A DNA stretch of 64,000 nt, taken from NCBI GenBank assembly GCA_052034865.1, contig JBPOIC010000009.1, forward strand, positions 1 to 64,000, read 5' to 3'. The position numbers were made by a program, and so were the translations under genes. This document shows positions 16,096 to 24,549 of this stretch, in pieces. Each line of letters starts with the position of its first letter. The stretch's first letter is position 1. The notes below the pieces were generated by a model. It ran no database searches, was not told the origin of the DNA, and worked only from the letters and a program-made list of their open reading frames with translations. The DNA comes from JBPOIC01 sp052034865. GTDB taxonomy: Bacteria > UBA10199 > JADFYH01.

Positions 16096-16380
16096 ATGAA
16101 AATAAACGACTCAAATCGGTTGAGGGGAGACGGCATCAAGGTTCAAAAATCGGACCGGGGCTCACAACTGGCCAAGCAGGGAAGTGTCGCGGCAGGTTCA
16201 AAAGACCACGTGGCCATTTCCAGCACCAGCCAGCAGGTCCAGGGCTTCCATCAGGAATATCGCCAGCTTCAGGCTTTGGATATGGACAAGCTGAAAGATC
16301 AGATCCAGTCCGGGCAATATCATCCGGATCCAAAGGAGATAGCCTCTGCGATGATGGAATATTTCAACCAACAAGTTTAA
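16096..16380 (+). CDS. flgM: Anti-sigma-28 factor FlgM
   Basis: Holds FliA inactive until the hook-basal body is finished, then leaves through the flagellar gate. 94 aa, typical. The N-terminal half is polar and probably disordered. The C-terminal half carries VAISSTSQQV, then a helix and MDKLKDQIQSGQYHPDPKEI, which is the FlgM signature (v..ik..I..G.Y.vd...iA). AAGGAG lies 9 nt before the ATG at 16096; an in-frame ATG at 16021 would sit inside the sigma-28 promoter and is rejected. It is first in the late flgM-flgN-flgK-flgL unit. Confidence 0.9.
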   Translation: MKINDSNRLRGDGIKVQKSDRGSQLAKQGSVAAGSKDHVAISSTSQQVQGFHQEYRQLQALDMDKLKDQIQSGQYHPDPKEIASAMMEYFNQQV

Positions 16381-16392
16381 GGACCCACATCC

Positions 16393-16899
16393 ATGGAACT
16401 CTTACTTCAACACCTCGAAAGCAATCTGGATGCCTTGATGGAGTCTTTGAATGCGCTGGTAGAAGATTTGCGCCTGGAGCGTGAAGCGATCATCGAATTC
16501 AACCTGAAAAGAATCCAGGAAGCCTATCAGCACAAACACAAGACACTATTACGCATCAAGTCACTTGAAAATATCAGGCAGGCCATGATCCAGAAGATTA
16601 AAGAGGAACTTCTGGAGGTTGAAAGCGCGCCGATTGAATCGGTACTGAATCGCATTACGAATGCAGAGCAGGCAGAGCGCATTCGTGATCGGTTTTCCTG
16701 TATCCGATCAATGGCCCAGGCTGCTCAGGAGTTCAATGAGAACCAGCGGCAGTACCTTGTGCGCTCCCTCCGATCTGTCCAATCTTCGCTCTCCCTTCTG
16801 GAAAGCATTCAAGGCCGTAGCCACCTTCACTGTTATAATGACCAGGGATATATGCAGTCGGGCCTTGAATTTCAGACCGAGTTCAACCTCAATCTGTAA
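16393..16899 (+). CDS. flgN: FlgN-family export chaperone
   Basis: Cytoplasmic chaperone for FlgK and FlgL. 168 aa, predicted to be almost wholly helical and coiled-coil, with the FlgN-like LNALVEDLRLEREAIIEFNL near the N-terminus and KTLLRIKSLENIRQAMIQKI after it. Sequence motifs in this family are weak, so the call leans on the flgM-X-flgK position, length and helical character. AAGGA lies 8 nt before the ATG; the gene begins 12 bp after flgM. Confidence 0.8.
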   Translation: MELLLQHLESNLDALMESLNALVEDLRLEREAIIEFNLKRIQEAYQHKHKTLLRIKSLENIRQAMIQKIKEELLEVESAPIESVLNRITNAEQAERIRDRFSCIRSMAQAAQEFNENQRQYLVRSLRSVQSSLSLLESIQGRSHLHCYNDQGYMQSGLEFQTEFNLNL

Positions 16900-16933
16900 T
16901 TCCTGATAGCCCATTTTCTCTCCTTAAAAAGCT

Positions 16934-18340
16934 ATGGCGAGTAATTTTACGATATTCGAATCGGCCGTCAGCGCTTTGGGTGCAAACAGCCAGGCCCTAA
17001 GCGTTGCCTCCCAAAACATCGCGAACGTGAATACGCCCGGGTATTCACGTGAACGCATTTTGCTCCGTTCTGCCCAATCGCAGGTTATCGGTGGAATCGA
17101 GCTGGGACGCGGTGTTGAAGTTCGCGATGTCCAACGCATTTATGATCAGTTCACGGAGCTGAATCTCATGAATGCAGGCAGCTCTTCGCAGGAGCAGGAC
17201 GTCGTTGCCCAGAGTCTAAAGCAGGTGGAAACCCTTTTTAATGAAGTGGGAACCGAAGGACTTTCATCTTTTGTTACCAATTTTCTGAATTCTTTTCAGG
17301 ATTTGGCCGGAGATCCAGAATCGATCACAGTGCGGCAGAATGTTTTGAACAAGGCAGGGATTGTCATCGATCGATTTAATACCCTTTCTCAGGGTCTAAA
17401 AGACATCCGCGAGTCTATTGATGGTCAGATCAAAGACCGGGTGAATAAAATCAACAGCATTGCCGAGGAATTGTATGAGTTGAATGGAAAAATCATTTCC
17501 TCCTCTGGAAGTGCTTTGACACTGCGTGATCAGCGTAACGTCAAATTGCGTGAATTGGCGGAGTTGACTGACGTCACGGCAATCGACAATAGCGACGGAA
17601 ATTTTCAGGTTTATATTGCGGGTGGAATGCTGCTTGTAAACAACAAGGGCCTGGCCACACTTTCGACCAGCGTCGATAATAACAACTCGGGCCTTTCCAG
17701 AATTTACTTCCAGGTCGGATCCGGTCAGGCCGCGGATATTACCGATCAGTTCAGCACAGGAGCAATCAAGGGTTTTCTGGGAGTGCGTGATACTACCGTG
17801 CCCGGTTATCAAACGACTCTCAATGAATTTGCCTATGAGCTGGCGACCGAAGTCAATTCCCTCCATCAGGTAGGCTTTGACCTGAATGGAAATACGGGAA
17901 ATCGTTTCTTTACCAATCTGACCAGTGCAACCGATGCCGCAGCCATTATCGATTTTGACGGTGCGGTCTTAAACTCTCCCAATGCCATTGCTGCAAGTGA
18001 TACACTGGCATCGATTCCTGGAGGCAACGCCAATGCCTTGAGTATTGCATCTTTACAGAGTGCGGCGATCACATTTACGACAAGCACGACGACTTTCACT
18101 TCATTCTATGGAGATTATCTTGCCGAGGTCGGTAGTGACAGCGCCAATGCAAGAAACCTCGCCGAATTTTCCAAAAACATCTTAAACCAGGCAGAAGTCC
18201 AGCGCGAGCAGGTTTCCGGCGTATCTCTCGATGAAGAACAGGTGAATCTGATTCGGTATCAGGCAGCCTTTCAGGCGGCCTCAAAACTGGTTTCGGTTGC
18301 AAATAATCTTCTCGATCTTCTGGTGAGATTGGGAGAGTAA
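16934..18340 (+). CDS. flgK: Hook-filament junction protein FlgK (HAP1)
   Basis: First junction protein between hook and filament. 468 aa, at the short end of the family. The N-terminus FESAVSALGANSQALSVASQ with NIANVNTPGYSRER is the conserved FlgK/axial start. A central NKINSIAEELYELNGKI helix and C-terminal SGVSLDEEQVNLIRYQAAFQ and AASKLVSVANNLLDLLV are family hallmarks. It follows flgN by 34 bp with a poor RBS. It is probably read from the flgM sigma-28 promoter. Confidence 0.95.
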   Translation: MASNFTIFESAVSALGANSQALSVASQNIANVNTPGYSRERILLRSAQSQVIGGIELGRGVEVRDVQRIYDQFTELNLMNAGSSSQEQDVVAQSLKQVETLFNEVGTEGLSSFVTNFLNSFQDLAGDPESITVRQNVLNKAGIVIDRFNTLSQGLKDIRESIDGQIKDRVNKINSIAEELYELNGKIISSSGSALTLRDQRNVKLRELAELTDVTAIDNSDGNFQVYIAGGMLLVNNKGLATLSTSVDNNNSGLSRIYFQVGSGQAADITDQFSTGAIKGFLGVRDTTVPGYQTTLNEFAYELATEVNSLHQVGFDLNGNTGNRFFTNLTSATDAAAIIDFDGAVLNSPNAIAASDTLASIPGGNANALSIASLQSAAITFTTSTTTFTSFYGDYLAEVGSDSANARNLAEFSKNILNQAEVQREQVSGVSLDEEQVNLIRYQAAFQAASKLVSVANNLLDLLVRLGE

Positions 18341-18388
18341 ATGTAAGGATGATTAAAAGAAAACTTACAGACATTTAAGATAGAATTT

Positions 18389-19288
18389 ATGCCAATTGCC
18401 AGGATCACATACAGTGCCCAGCAGCTTCTGATCCAGAACAACATGACACGCGTTCAGGAGCATTATCAGGCTGCTTTTGGCCCTGCGACCAGCGGAAAAC
18501 GGGTCAATACGATTTCGGACGATCCCTCCAATATTTCCCATCTCTTTTCCCTGAGAAACCGTGTGAAGGAGAGCGAACAATATCAAAGCAGCGTTTCGAA
18601 TGCGCGTTTGAGACTCACCTATACCGATTCGCGACTCGGCGAGGCGCACGATACAATTCAACGTATTATTGATGTCGGTATGCAGGGAAATGATGCTTCC
18701 ATTACGGGATCACTGCGCACTCAACTGGCACAGCAGATTACAGATTTGAAAACAGAACTTCTTTCGCATGCAAATTCCCAGTTTGAAAGCCGCTATATCT
18801 TTGCAGGAACGGCCACGAGTACCAAACCATTTGCAGGAACCCCAGTGGCTTTTGCGGGAAACAGCACAATTATCAGTATTCAGGCGAATACGTCGGTTCA
18901 AATAGATCTGAATCTGGATGGAGATGCCATCTTCACAGGAGCTGGGGGTGGTCAGGATATTTTTTCGGCAATCGATGCGCTTTCAACCGCTGTGGGTACG
19001 GCGAATTCCTCGGCAATTTCAACGGCTCTGGATCAGTTGAAAACGGGTCTGGAACAGGTTGATTCTGCCCGAGCGACGGTCGGTATCCGGCAGCAGCAGA
19101 TCGATGCGATCGACAGTGCCTTGAGCGAAGATCGGATCAGTATTCTGGATCAGCTCTCCAAAATTGAGGAAGTGAGCATTGATGAAGCCCTCACCCAATT
19201 GACCGTTCGTGAAACGGCCTTAAAGCTCGTTTTTTCTAGTTCTTCAAGAGTGTTATCGGTTTTGGGTGGACTGACCCTGCAAGTCTAA
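18389..19288 (+). CDS. flgL: Hook-filament junction protein FlgL (HAP3)
   Basis: Second junction protein, related to flagellin. 299 aa, usual length. The N-terminal LIQNNMTRVQEHYQAAFGPA helix followed by SGKRVNTISDDPSN corresponds to the flagellin-like sG.ri...sDDP motif. HANSQFESRYIFAGTATSTK is the FlgL-specific YiFaG segment. The C-terminal region LSKIEEVSIDEALTQLTVRE forms the second D0/D1 arm. It lies 48 bp after flgK and is read in the same unit. Confidence 0.95.
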   Translation: MPIARITYSAQQLLIQNNMTRVQEHYQAAFGPATSGKRVNTISDDPSNISHLFSLRNRVKESEQYQSSVSNARLRLTYTDSRLGEAHDTIQRIIDVGMQGNDASITGSLRTQLAQQITDLKTELLSHANSQFESRYIFAGTATSTKPFAGTPVAFAGNSTIISIQANTSVQIDLNLDGDAIFTGAGGGQDIFSAIDALSTAVGTANSSAISTALDQLKTGLEQVDSARATVGIRQQQIDAIDSALSEDRISILDQLSKIEEVSIDEALTQLTVRETALKLVFSSSSRVLSVLGGLTLQV

Positions 19289-19300
19289 TCTTTTTATCCC

Positions 19301-19828
19301 ATGCATACGATGACGGATTATATCTCCATTCATCGCAGTCATCCCGGTTATCCTGAGTGGAAAACCGATTTGCATTGGATGAGTGATGCCTATCTGAAGG
19401 CCCTGGAAGAGGAAATTCTCACCAATCCTGCACGGTCCTTTCGCAGAATAGATCCTTCAAAAAAATATCAGGTGATTGAGCTTTTTGAAGGTCTTCTTTT
19501 ACAAACAGATCAAAGCTGCTTACAGATCGCCTGTTTCAAAGACAAACGCATTGGCTATTTTCTCGGAATGATCAAAAACTGTATCGCAGAGATTCCTCCC
19601 CGTATCGGATACGTCAATGGGCTCTATATCGAACCCCAGTATCGTAACCAGGGCATTGGACAAAAACTTCTGGATCAGGGCAAGTCCTGGTTTCAGGAAA
19701 AAAAATTACCGCTTGCGGAGCTGTATCTTTCCGCAGGGAACGGGCCTGGTGAAAGATTCTGGCTGAGAAACGGCTATCAGAAAACAGAATCAGTTCTGTT
19801 ATGTCCTCTTCCTCCCCCCACATCCTGA
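19301..19828 (+). CDS. GNAT-family N-acetyltransferase
   Basis: 175 aa. Residues about 95-165 hold the GNAT fold: VNGLYIEPQYRNQGIGQKLL has motif A with the acetyl-CoA pyrophosphate-binding Q/RxxGxG pattern, and GERFWLRNGYQKTE matches motif B. The substrate is unknown. It starts 12 bp after flgL and so is probably late-expressed. It could modify flagellin or its sugar, or be unrelated. The PseH step has no other GNAT candidate in the window, but the N-terminal half shows no PseH-specific feature I can name. A second ATG at 19310 is an alternative start; neither has a clear RBS. Confidence 0.75.
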   Translation: MHTMTDYISIHRSHPGYPEWKTDLHWMSDAYLKALEEEILTNPARSFRRIDPSKKYQVIELFEGLLLQTDQSCLQIACFKDKRIGYFLGMIKNCIAEIPPRIGYVNGLYIEPQYRNQGIGQKLLDQGKSWFQEKKLPLAELYLSAGNGPGERFWLRNGYQKTESVLLCPLPPPTS

Positions 19829-19853
19829 CCCTCTTTTTTTAGGAACTAATCCT

Positions 19854-19879
19854 TTAGATTCAGCCCAGAATACCGTTCG
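19854..19879 (+). promoter_or_regulatory. Weak sigma-28-like motif upstream of motA
   Basis: TTAG, 14 bases, ACCGTTCG, lying about 180 bp before motA in a 228-bp gap. Spacing and core resemble the flagellin motif more than flgM. It is a poor match but the only candidate seen in this gap. Confidence 0.25.
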
Positions 19880-20056
19880 AAGTAAGAGGATCCCTGTCGA
19901 TTTCCTTTTTCCGTGCGTGTGCACAGGCAAAAGTGAAAATCCTGTGAGATCTTTTCGACTCTTTGTGGTTCCTGTTAGCCCATGTCATGAGAGATAAATA
20001 GGATCCGCAGTGAGGGCCTTCAGAACGCTTAAACCCTGATTTTCCTGGGAGCCTTT

Positions 20057-20848
20057 ATGGACTTAGCGACAGTTGCTGGTCTGGTACTTGCGCTGATTGG
20101 TATCGTTGGCGGTCTCGTCCTGGAAGGTGGGAGTGTTCTCCAGATTCTGAAACCCACGGCCGCCCTGATCGTGTTGGGTGGAACCATCGGTGCGACGATG
20201 ATCAGCTTCCCGATGGATATCTTCATGCAGGCCATGAAGAATTTTATGGGGCTGTTTTTTCCCAAATCCCTCAATGGTGAAAAAATCATTGAAGAGATTG
20301 TGCAGCTTGCCGTGAAGGCCCGTAAAGAAGGGGTCGTGGCTCTCGAAGGAGATGCCAAAAATATTACGGAGCCCTTCTTTAAGAAGGCAGTCATGATGGC
20401 AGTCGATGGCGCTGATCCGAAAGAGCTTAAAAAAACCCTCGAAATGCAACTGAATTATCTCGATGAAGAAGCAGCCCGTGTTCCAAAAGTGTGGGAGTCG
20501 GCTGGAGGTTATGCACCTACAGTTGGAATTATCGGAGCGGTCATGGGGCTCATCCAGGTTATGCAGCACCTCGATAATATCGAAGAGGTTGGTCACGGTA
20601 TTGCAACCGCTTTCGTTGCAACAATTTATGGAGTTGGTTTTGCCAATATTATCTTTTTGCCTGCCGCGGGAAAACTGACTCTCACCCATAAGCGCAATAT
20701 GGTCGTGAAAGAAATGATTCTGGAAGGGATTCTTCTGATTATCGAAGGCGTGAATCCACGTATCATTCAGGATAAATTATCCATCTTCTTTGGCGAGCGT
20801 CTGACAGCGGTCAAAGACGCCCAGGCTCCTGCGGAAAAGGCGGCCTGA
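20057..20848 (+). CDS. motA: Flagellar motor stator protein MotA
   Basis: Proton or sodium channel subunit of the stator that turns the rotor through FliG. 263 aa, normal for MotA/PomA. Four membrane helices: LVLALIGIVGGLVLEGG and LIVLGGTIGATMISFP at the N-terminus, YAPTVGIIGAVMGLIQV and ATAFVATIYGVGFANIIF in the second half. Between them lies the cytoplasmic loop with VKARKEGVVALEGDAK, holding the conserved basic and acidic residues that contact FliG. The RBS GGGAG lies 7 nt upstream. motB follows after 10 bp. MotA and PomA types cannot be told apart with certainty here. Confidence 0.95.
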   Translation: MDLATVAGLVLALIGIVGGLVLEGGSVLQILKPTAALIVLGGTIGATMISFPMDIFMQAMKNFMGLFFPKSLNGEKIIEEIVQLAVKARKEGVVALEGDAKNITEPFFKKAVMMAVDGADPKELKKTLEMQLNYLDEEAARVPKVWESAGGYAPTVGIIGAVMGLIQVMQHLDNIEEVGHGIATAFVATIYGVGFANIIFLPAAGKLTLTHKRNMVVKEMILEGILLIIEGVNPRIIQDKLSIFFGERLTAVKDAQAPAEKAA

Positions 20849-20858
20849 GGACAGCATC

Positions 20859-21983
20859 ATGTCTCGTAAACACAAACATGAAGAACATGCCAATCATGAA
20901 CGCTGGCTGGTTTCCTATGCCGACTTCATTACCCTTCTTTTTGCCTTCTTCGTCGTTCTGTTTTCTTCTTCCCAGGTAGATCGCAGTAAAACCCAGAAAA
21001 TGGCTTTGGCGATTGAATCTGCCTTCAGTACGTTTTCGATGTTCAATCAACCCGGAGGGCAGGCAAGTATCATCTCCAGTACGAAAACAATCGGTTCAAG
21101 CACGCGCACGCCCATGACGACCGAAGATGGGAGCCCCATTTTTATGGCGCCTGAGATACTGGAACAATCGGATAAGATTATTACCGAGATGAAAGGAGAT
21201 CCTTCACTCAACACAAATTCGGGTGTTCCGACCGATGCCGAGACTGCCCTGAATCGCGCGAAGAAAAAAATTATTGATGTTTTGGATAAACGCAAAGCCA
21301 GAACGGAGGTTCAGGTAGGAACCGACAAGCGTGGTCTGATCATTTCGATTCGCGAAGAAGGTCTGTTTGAATCGGGCTCAGCCCAGATGACGGTTGGCTC
21401 TCAATATCTCATGCATGAAATCGGCTCGATGCTTCTGGATCTTCCCAATACCGTTCGTGTCGAAGGGCATACCGACAATCAGCCGATTCGAGGCAATGGA
21501 TCGAACTGGGAGCTTTCGGCTTTAAGATCTGTGCATGTGGTCAAGTGGATGATCGATCACTTCGATCTGGATCCGAACCGTTTTTCAGCAGTCGGGTATG
21601 GAGAGTTTCATCCGATTGCCAGCAACGAAAACGAAGAAGGCCGCAAGAAAAACCGTCGGGTGGAAATTGTGATCTTAAACTCGACCGAAGCCCAGCGGGA
21701 AAGTCTGGAGAAAAAATTTCTTAATCATGAGGTCAAAGGTGGAGCTGAAGAACCTGCTTCCCTTCCTTCCTCAGAAACGAGACAGAGTCCACATCAGGAA
21801 GTTGCAGAGCCACAGACCCAGCCCCACTCTGAAACTTCTTCGAATTCTCTCGAGTCCGGACACGAGGTCTTGGAAGCAAGACTTCCGGAAACTTTGGAAG
21901 AGCCCCCCCACTCGGAAAATATCGTTGATCCCTCCGAGCAGGAACCTGTTCCGGTTCCCCCTCCGCCACCGAGCATTCAATAA
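20859..21983 (+). CDS. motB: Flagellar motor stator protein MotB
   Basis: Stator anchor in peptidoglycan. 374 aa. One membrane helix near residue 30 with WLVSYADFITLLFAFFVVL, carrying the essential ion-binding Asp. The OmpA-like C-domain (about 155-290) has VRVEGHTDNQPIRGNGSNWE, LSALRSVHVVKWMI and RKKNRRVEIVI, the peptidoglycan-binding signature. The last 85 residues, rich in Pro, Ser and Glu and ending PVPVPPPPPSIQ, go beyond the usual MotB length and are probably disordered in the periplasm. It pairs with motA. Confidence 0.95.
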   Translation: MSRKHKHEEHANHERWLVSYADFITLLFAFFVVLFSSSQVDRSKTQKMALAIESAFSTFSMFNQPGGQASIISSTKTIGSSTRTPMTTEDGSPIFMAPEILEQSDKIITEMKGDPSLNTNSGVPTDAETALNRAKKKIIDVLDKRKARTEVQVGTDKRGLIISIREEGLFESGSAQMTVGSQYLMHEIGSMLLDLPNTVRVEGHTDNQPIRGNGSNWELSALRSVHVVKWMIDHFDLDPNRFSAVGYGEFHPIASNENEEGRKKNRRVEIVILNSTEAQRESLEKKFLNHEVKGGAEEPASLPSSETRQSPHQEVAEPQTQPHSETSSNSLESGHEVLEARLPETLEEPPHSENIVDPSEQEPVPVPPPPPSIQ

Positions 21984-22016
21984 CACCAAAGACAGTTAAT
22001 AAAGAGGGGAGTCATT

Positions 22017-22745
22017 TTAAACAATCGTTTTGGTATGGCGTCCCAGAATAAAGGCCTCTGCAGCGGCGACTCCAACGGAAGCGCCCCGCCAGTTGGCCAG
22101 CATCTGAACTGCCTTGAGGGATCGGGGATGAGGCCAGGGCTTCATTTCGCTGGAATAAGCTCTCAAGGCTTTGAGCTTTAATGGAAGGGTTTTGGTGATG
22201 TCGTGAAACCACTGGGGCGTAAAAGCAGGTGCACTCTGGGCGGTTTGAGATTCCGTGCTGGAAGGAATTTCAAAAAACAAAAGGGTTTCCCAGGAAGAAT
22301 TTGGCAAAGGGCGTGCTGCTGTAACGACCGCCTCGTGGGTTTTTCGGTGATCAATATTTAAATCGCCCGAATGATGGGTATAGAGAACATGCGGTTTGAT
22401 TCGGTCCAGAGTCGATTCAACAATTTTAATGATATCGAGCAGTGATACCGAATCCATCCGATTATCAGGAAGGGATTCGACTTTCAGGGAACGGACTCCC
22501 AAAATCTGATTGGCACGGGTAGCCGCCTTAAGCAGGGCTCCCAGCTCTTTTTTTCTTGAATTCGGATTGCGTGTACGATCCCGACTGGTAATCCCTTCAG
22601 CAAGGATTAAGACATGGACTTCATCTCCGTTCAAGGCATGATGAGCAATACTTCCTCCACAACCCAAGACTTCGTCGTCTGGATGCGCAGCCACCACCAA
22701 AACCCGCTTTGAAGATTTCCTTTTTTTCGATAGGCTTGCTTTCAT
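22017..22745 (-). CDS. PIG-L/LmbE-family N-acetyl-sugar deacetylase
   Basis: 242 aa. The N-terminus LVVAAHPDDEVLGCGGSIA is the PIG-L zinc site (AHPDDE), and HVLYTHHSGDLNIDHRKTHE carries the later HxxxH-like zinc and catalytic residues. The family removes an N-acetyl group from GlcNAc-type sugars, free or lipid- or nucleotide-linked. It converges on motB and diverges from the cytidylyltransferase gene with only 33 bp between them. Next to the pse genes it may adjust the acylation of the nonulosonate or a precursor; that is inference. AAGGATG lies before the ATG. Confidence 0.88.
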   Translation of the reverse strand: MKASLSKKRKSSKRVLVVAAHPDDEVLGCGGSIAHHALNGDEVHVLILAEGITSRDRTRNPNSRKKELGALLKAATRANQILGVRSLKVESLPDNRMDSVSLLDIIKIVESTLDRIKPHVLYTHHSGDLNIDHRKTHEAVVTAARPLPNSSWETLLFFEIPSSTESQTAQSAPAFTPQWFHDITKTLPLKLKALRAYSSEMKPWPHPRSLKAVQMLANWRGASVGVAAAEAFILGRHTKTIV

Positions 22746-22778
22746 AATTTCATCCTTATCATTGAAAAGGAGCGCCCG

Positions 22779-23510
22779 ATGAAAACCGTTCTGATCAACC
22801 AGGCCCGCATGACTTCCACCCGGCTCCCCGGGAAGGTATTGAAAGAAGTTCTGGGAAAACCGCTTCTGGAATATCAGATCGAGCGCATTCGCCGAATTCG
22901 GGAAATAGATGATTTCGTGATTGCAACAACCACCTTGCCCAGCGATGACCCGATTGTATCCCTCTGTAAAAAACTGAAGGTAAAATATTTCCGCGGATCG
23001 GAAACCGATGTTTTAAGCCGCTATGCTCAGGTTGCAGAGCGTGAACAGGCGGATTCGGTGGTTCGTGTAACTTCGGATTGTCCTTTGCTGGATCCGGAAA
23101 TTGTGGATGACGTTCTCCGGTTTTTCAAAATTCATTTTCCAAAATATGCCTACGTTTCGAATGTTGATCCCAGAACCTTTCCTCGGGGGATGGACACCGA
23201 AGTCTTTACCGCTCAGGCACTTCAGGAATCTTTTCGCGAAGCAATCGATCCTTATGAAAAAGAACATGTGACTCTTTTTATTCATAGGCATCCCGAGCGT
23301 TACCTGCGCGCAGGTGTCACCGATACACAGAATCACAGTCAGCATCGCTGGACCGTCGATACGCCGGAAGATTTTCAGCTCATTGAAAAAATACTCGAAG
23401 CCCTCTATCCCAAAAATCCTTTCTTTACTCTCAAAGATCTGCTCGCTTTATTGCAAGAGCATCCGGAATGGCAGCAGATCAACGCCCATGTGGAGCAAAA
23501 GAAATATTGA
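22779..23510 (+). CDS. SpsF-type cytidylyltransferase (candidate CMP-nonulosonate synthetase)
   Basis: 243 aa. The N-terminal nucleotide-binding loop INQARMTSTRLPGKVLKEVL is that of SpsF/KdsB-like nucleotidyltransferases. VIATTTLPSDDPIV, RGSETDVLSRY and VVRVTSDCPLLDPEIV are also typical of SpsF. Beside pseB, pseC, pseI and pseG, the step still missing is CMP activation, normally done by PseF. This gene is the only candidate in the window, though it belongs to a different branch from classical PseF. AAAAGGAG lies 8 nt upstream. Its end overlaps the pseG end by 32 bp in convergent orientation. Confidence 0.8.
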   Translation: MKTVLINQARMTSTRLPGKVLKEVLGKPLLEYQIERIRRIREIDDFVIATTTLPSDDPIVSLCKKLKVKYFRGSETDVLSRYAQVAEREQADSVVRVTSDCPLLDPEIVDDVLRFFKIHFPKYAYVSNVDPRTFPRGMDTEVFTAQALQESFREAIDPYEKEHVTLFIHRHPERYLRAGVTDTQNHSQHRWTVDTPEDFQLIEKILEALYPKNPFFTLKDLLALLQEHPEWQQINAHVEQKKY

Positions 23511-24546
23511 ATTCTTCATGGATGAACTCTGCGAGTCGCTGACTTCCCAACCCATCGATGAGCTTTGGTCCGTTTTCTGACATCTGTCTGAGATTCGCAG
23601 AATCGGCAATCAACTCTTTCATCTTCTCGATGATTTCAGCATCTTCGATCTGATCATACATTCCTAAAAAAATACCGCAGTTTTTCTTTTGGATTTCCTC
23701 TGCCGTTCCGCGCTGGTTGGTGTGTGTTGCCAGGATCACCAGAGGTCTTCCCAGATAGAGGATCTCCTGTGCCGTCAGGCCTCCCGCTGTGATGACGATT
23801 TGGGATTTTTTGAGCAGAATGGGTAAGTCGTCAGGGTAGAGCAAAAGCTGAATGCGTGGATTTTCATCGGCCAGACGCTGAAGCTTGCCGATCGACTTGC
23901 ACAGAGGTCCGGCAATGAGCTGGATCTTTTTCAGAGAATCCAGTGCGAGAAGGAGACGCCCAACCCTTAAAGTCTGTTCTTCAGGGTCGGAGCCTCCAAA
24001 AGTCGCAGTAACTTCATCTGCCGCCGAGGAAAAATCCGGAGAGTTTTTTATCTCGCTGGTGCTTTTTATAAAATCGTGACGCAGGGGAAAAAAGGCTGGG
24101 CCAATTTTTGAGTAAGGACGGCTGGGTCTTGGATAAATGGTTTTGGTGGCAGCGATGCTGCCATTGATGTAGCCGGTAACGGGGTAGCTGACCTTTTCTC
24201 CATCATCATCGAAAGCAAGGATGGGAATTCGTGATTGCTTGCGAATGTGTGCGTAGTAATCGCGTGAAAGACGATAAGAATCGGTGATCAAAACCGAGCC
24301 TTTTCTTTTTTTAATCAACTGGAAAATTTCTTCTGCTTCCTCACTGCCACCATCCTGGGAAACCAGATGCTGAACAAAAAAAGGTTTTGGGGCGAGGAGA
24401 TTTTCGACGCTATCGGCAGATAAGATGAATGTAATCTGAATATTTGGGGTCGATTCCCAGAGGGCTCGGGCAAAAGTATAGCAGCGTGATAAATGCCCGA
24501 ATCCTACTTCTGCATTGGCCTCTGTATGAAAAAAGATTTCCCCCAT
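23479..24546 (-). CDS. pseG: UDP-sugar hydrolase PseG
   Basis: Removes UDP from 2,4-diacetamido-2,4,6-trideoxy-altropyranose before condensation by PseI. 355 aa. The N-terminal FFHTEANAEVGFGHLSRCYT carries the GxGHxxR motif of PseG and MurG-like GT-B proteins. Later, EVTATFGGSDPEEQTLRVG (GGSDP) and VITAGGLTAQEILYLGRPLV match the UDP-binding C-domain. It is last gene of the nine-gene pse operon, three bases after the methyltransferase stop. Typical PseG is 270-360 aa, sometimes with a GNAT tail; no GNAT fusion is seen here. Confidence 0.88.
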   Translation of the reverse strand: MGEIFFHTEANAEVGFGHLSRCYTFARALWESTPNIQITFILSADSVENLLAPKPFFVQHLVSQDGGSEEAEEIFQLIKKRKGSVLITDSYRLSRDYYAHIRKQSRIPILAFDDDGEKVSYPVTGYINGSIAATKTIYPRPSRPYSKIGPAFFPLRHDFIKSTSEIKNSPDFSSAADEVTATFGGSDPEEQTLRVGRLLLALDSLKKIQLIAGPLCKSIGKLQRLADENPRIQLLLYPDDLPILLKKSQIVITAGGLTAQEILYLGRPLVILATHTNQRGTAEEIQKKNCGIFLGMYDQIEDAEIIEKMKELIADSANLRQMSENGPKLIDGLGSQRLAEFIHEEFNISFAPHGR

Positions 24547-24549
24547 AGA

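Noticed and set aside
20000..20056. Sigma-54 promoter for motA at GGCCTTCAGAACGC
   Set aside because: Spacing is right but TTGC is ACGC and CACG is absent, so the match is too poor.
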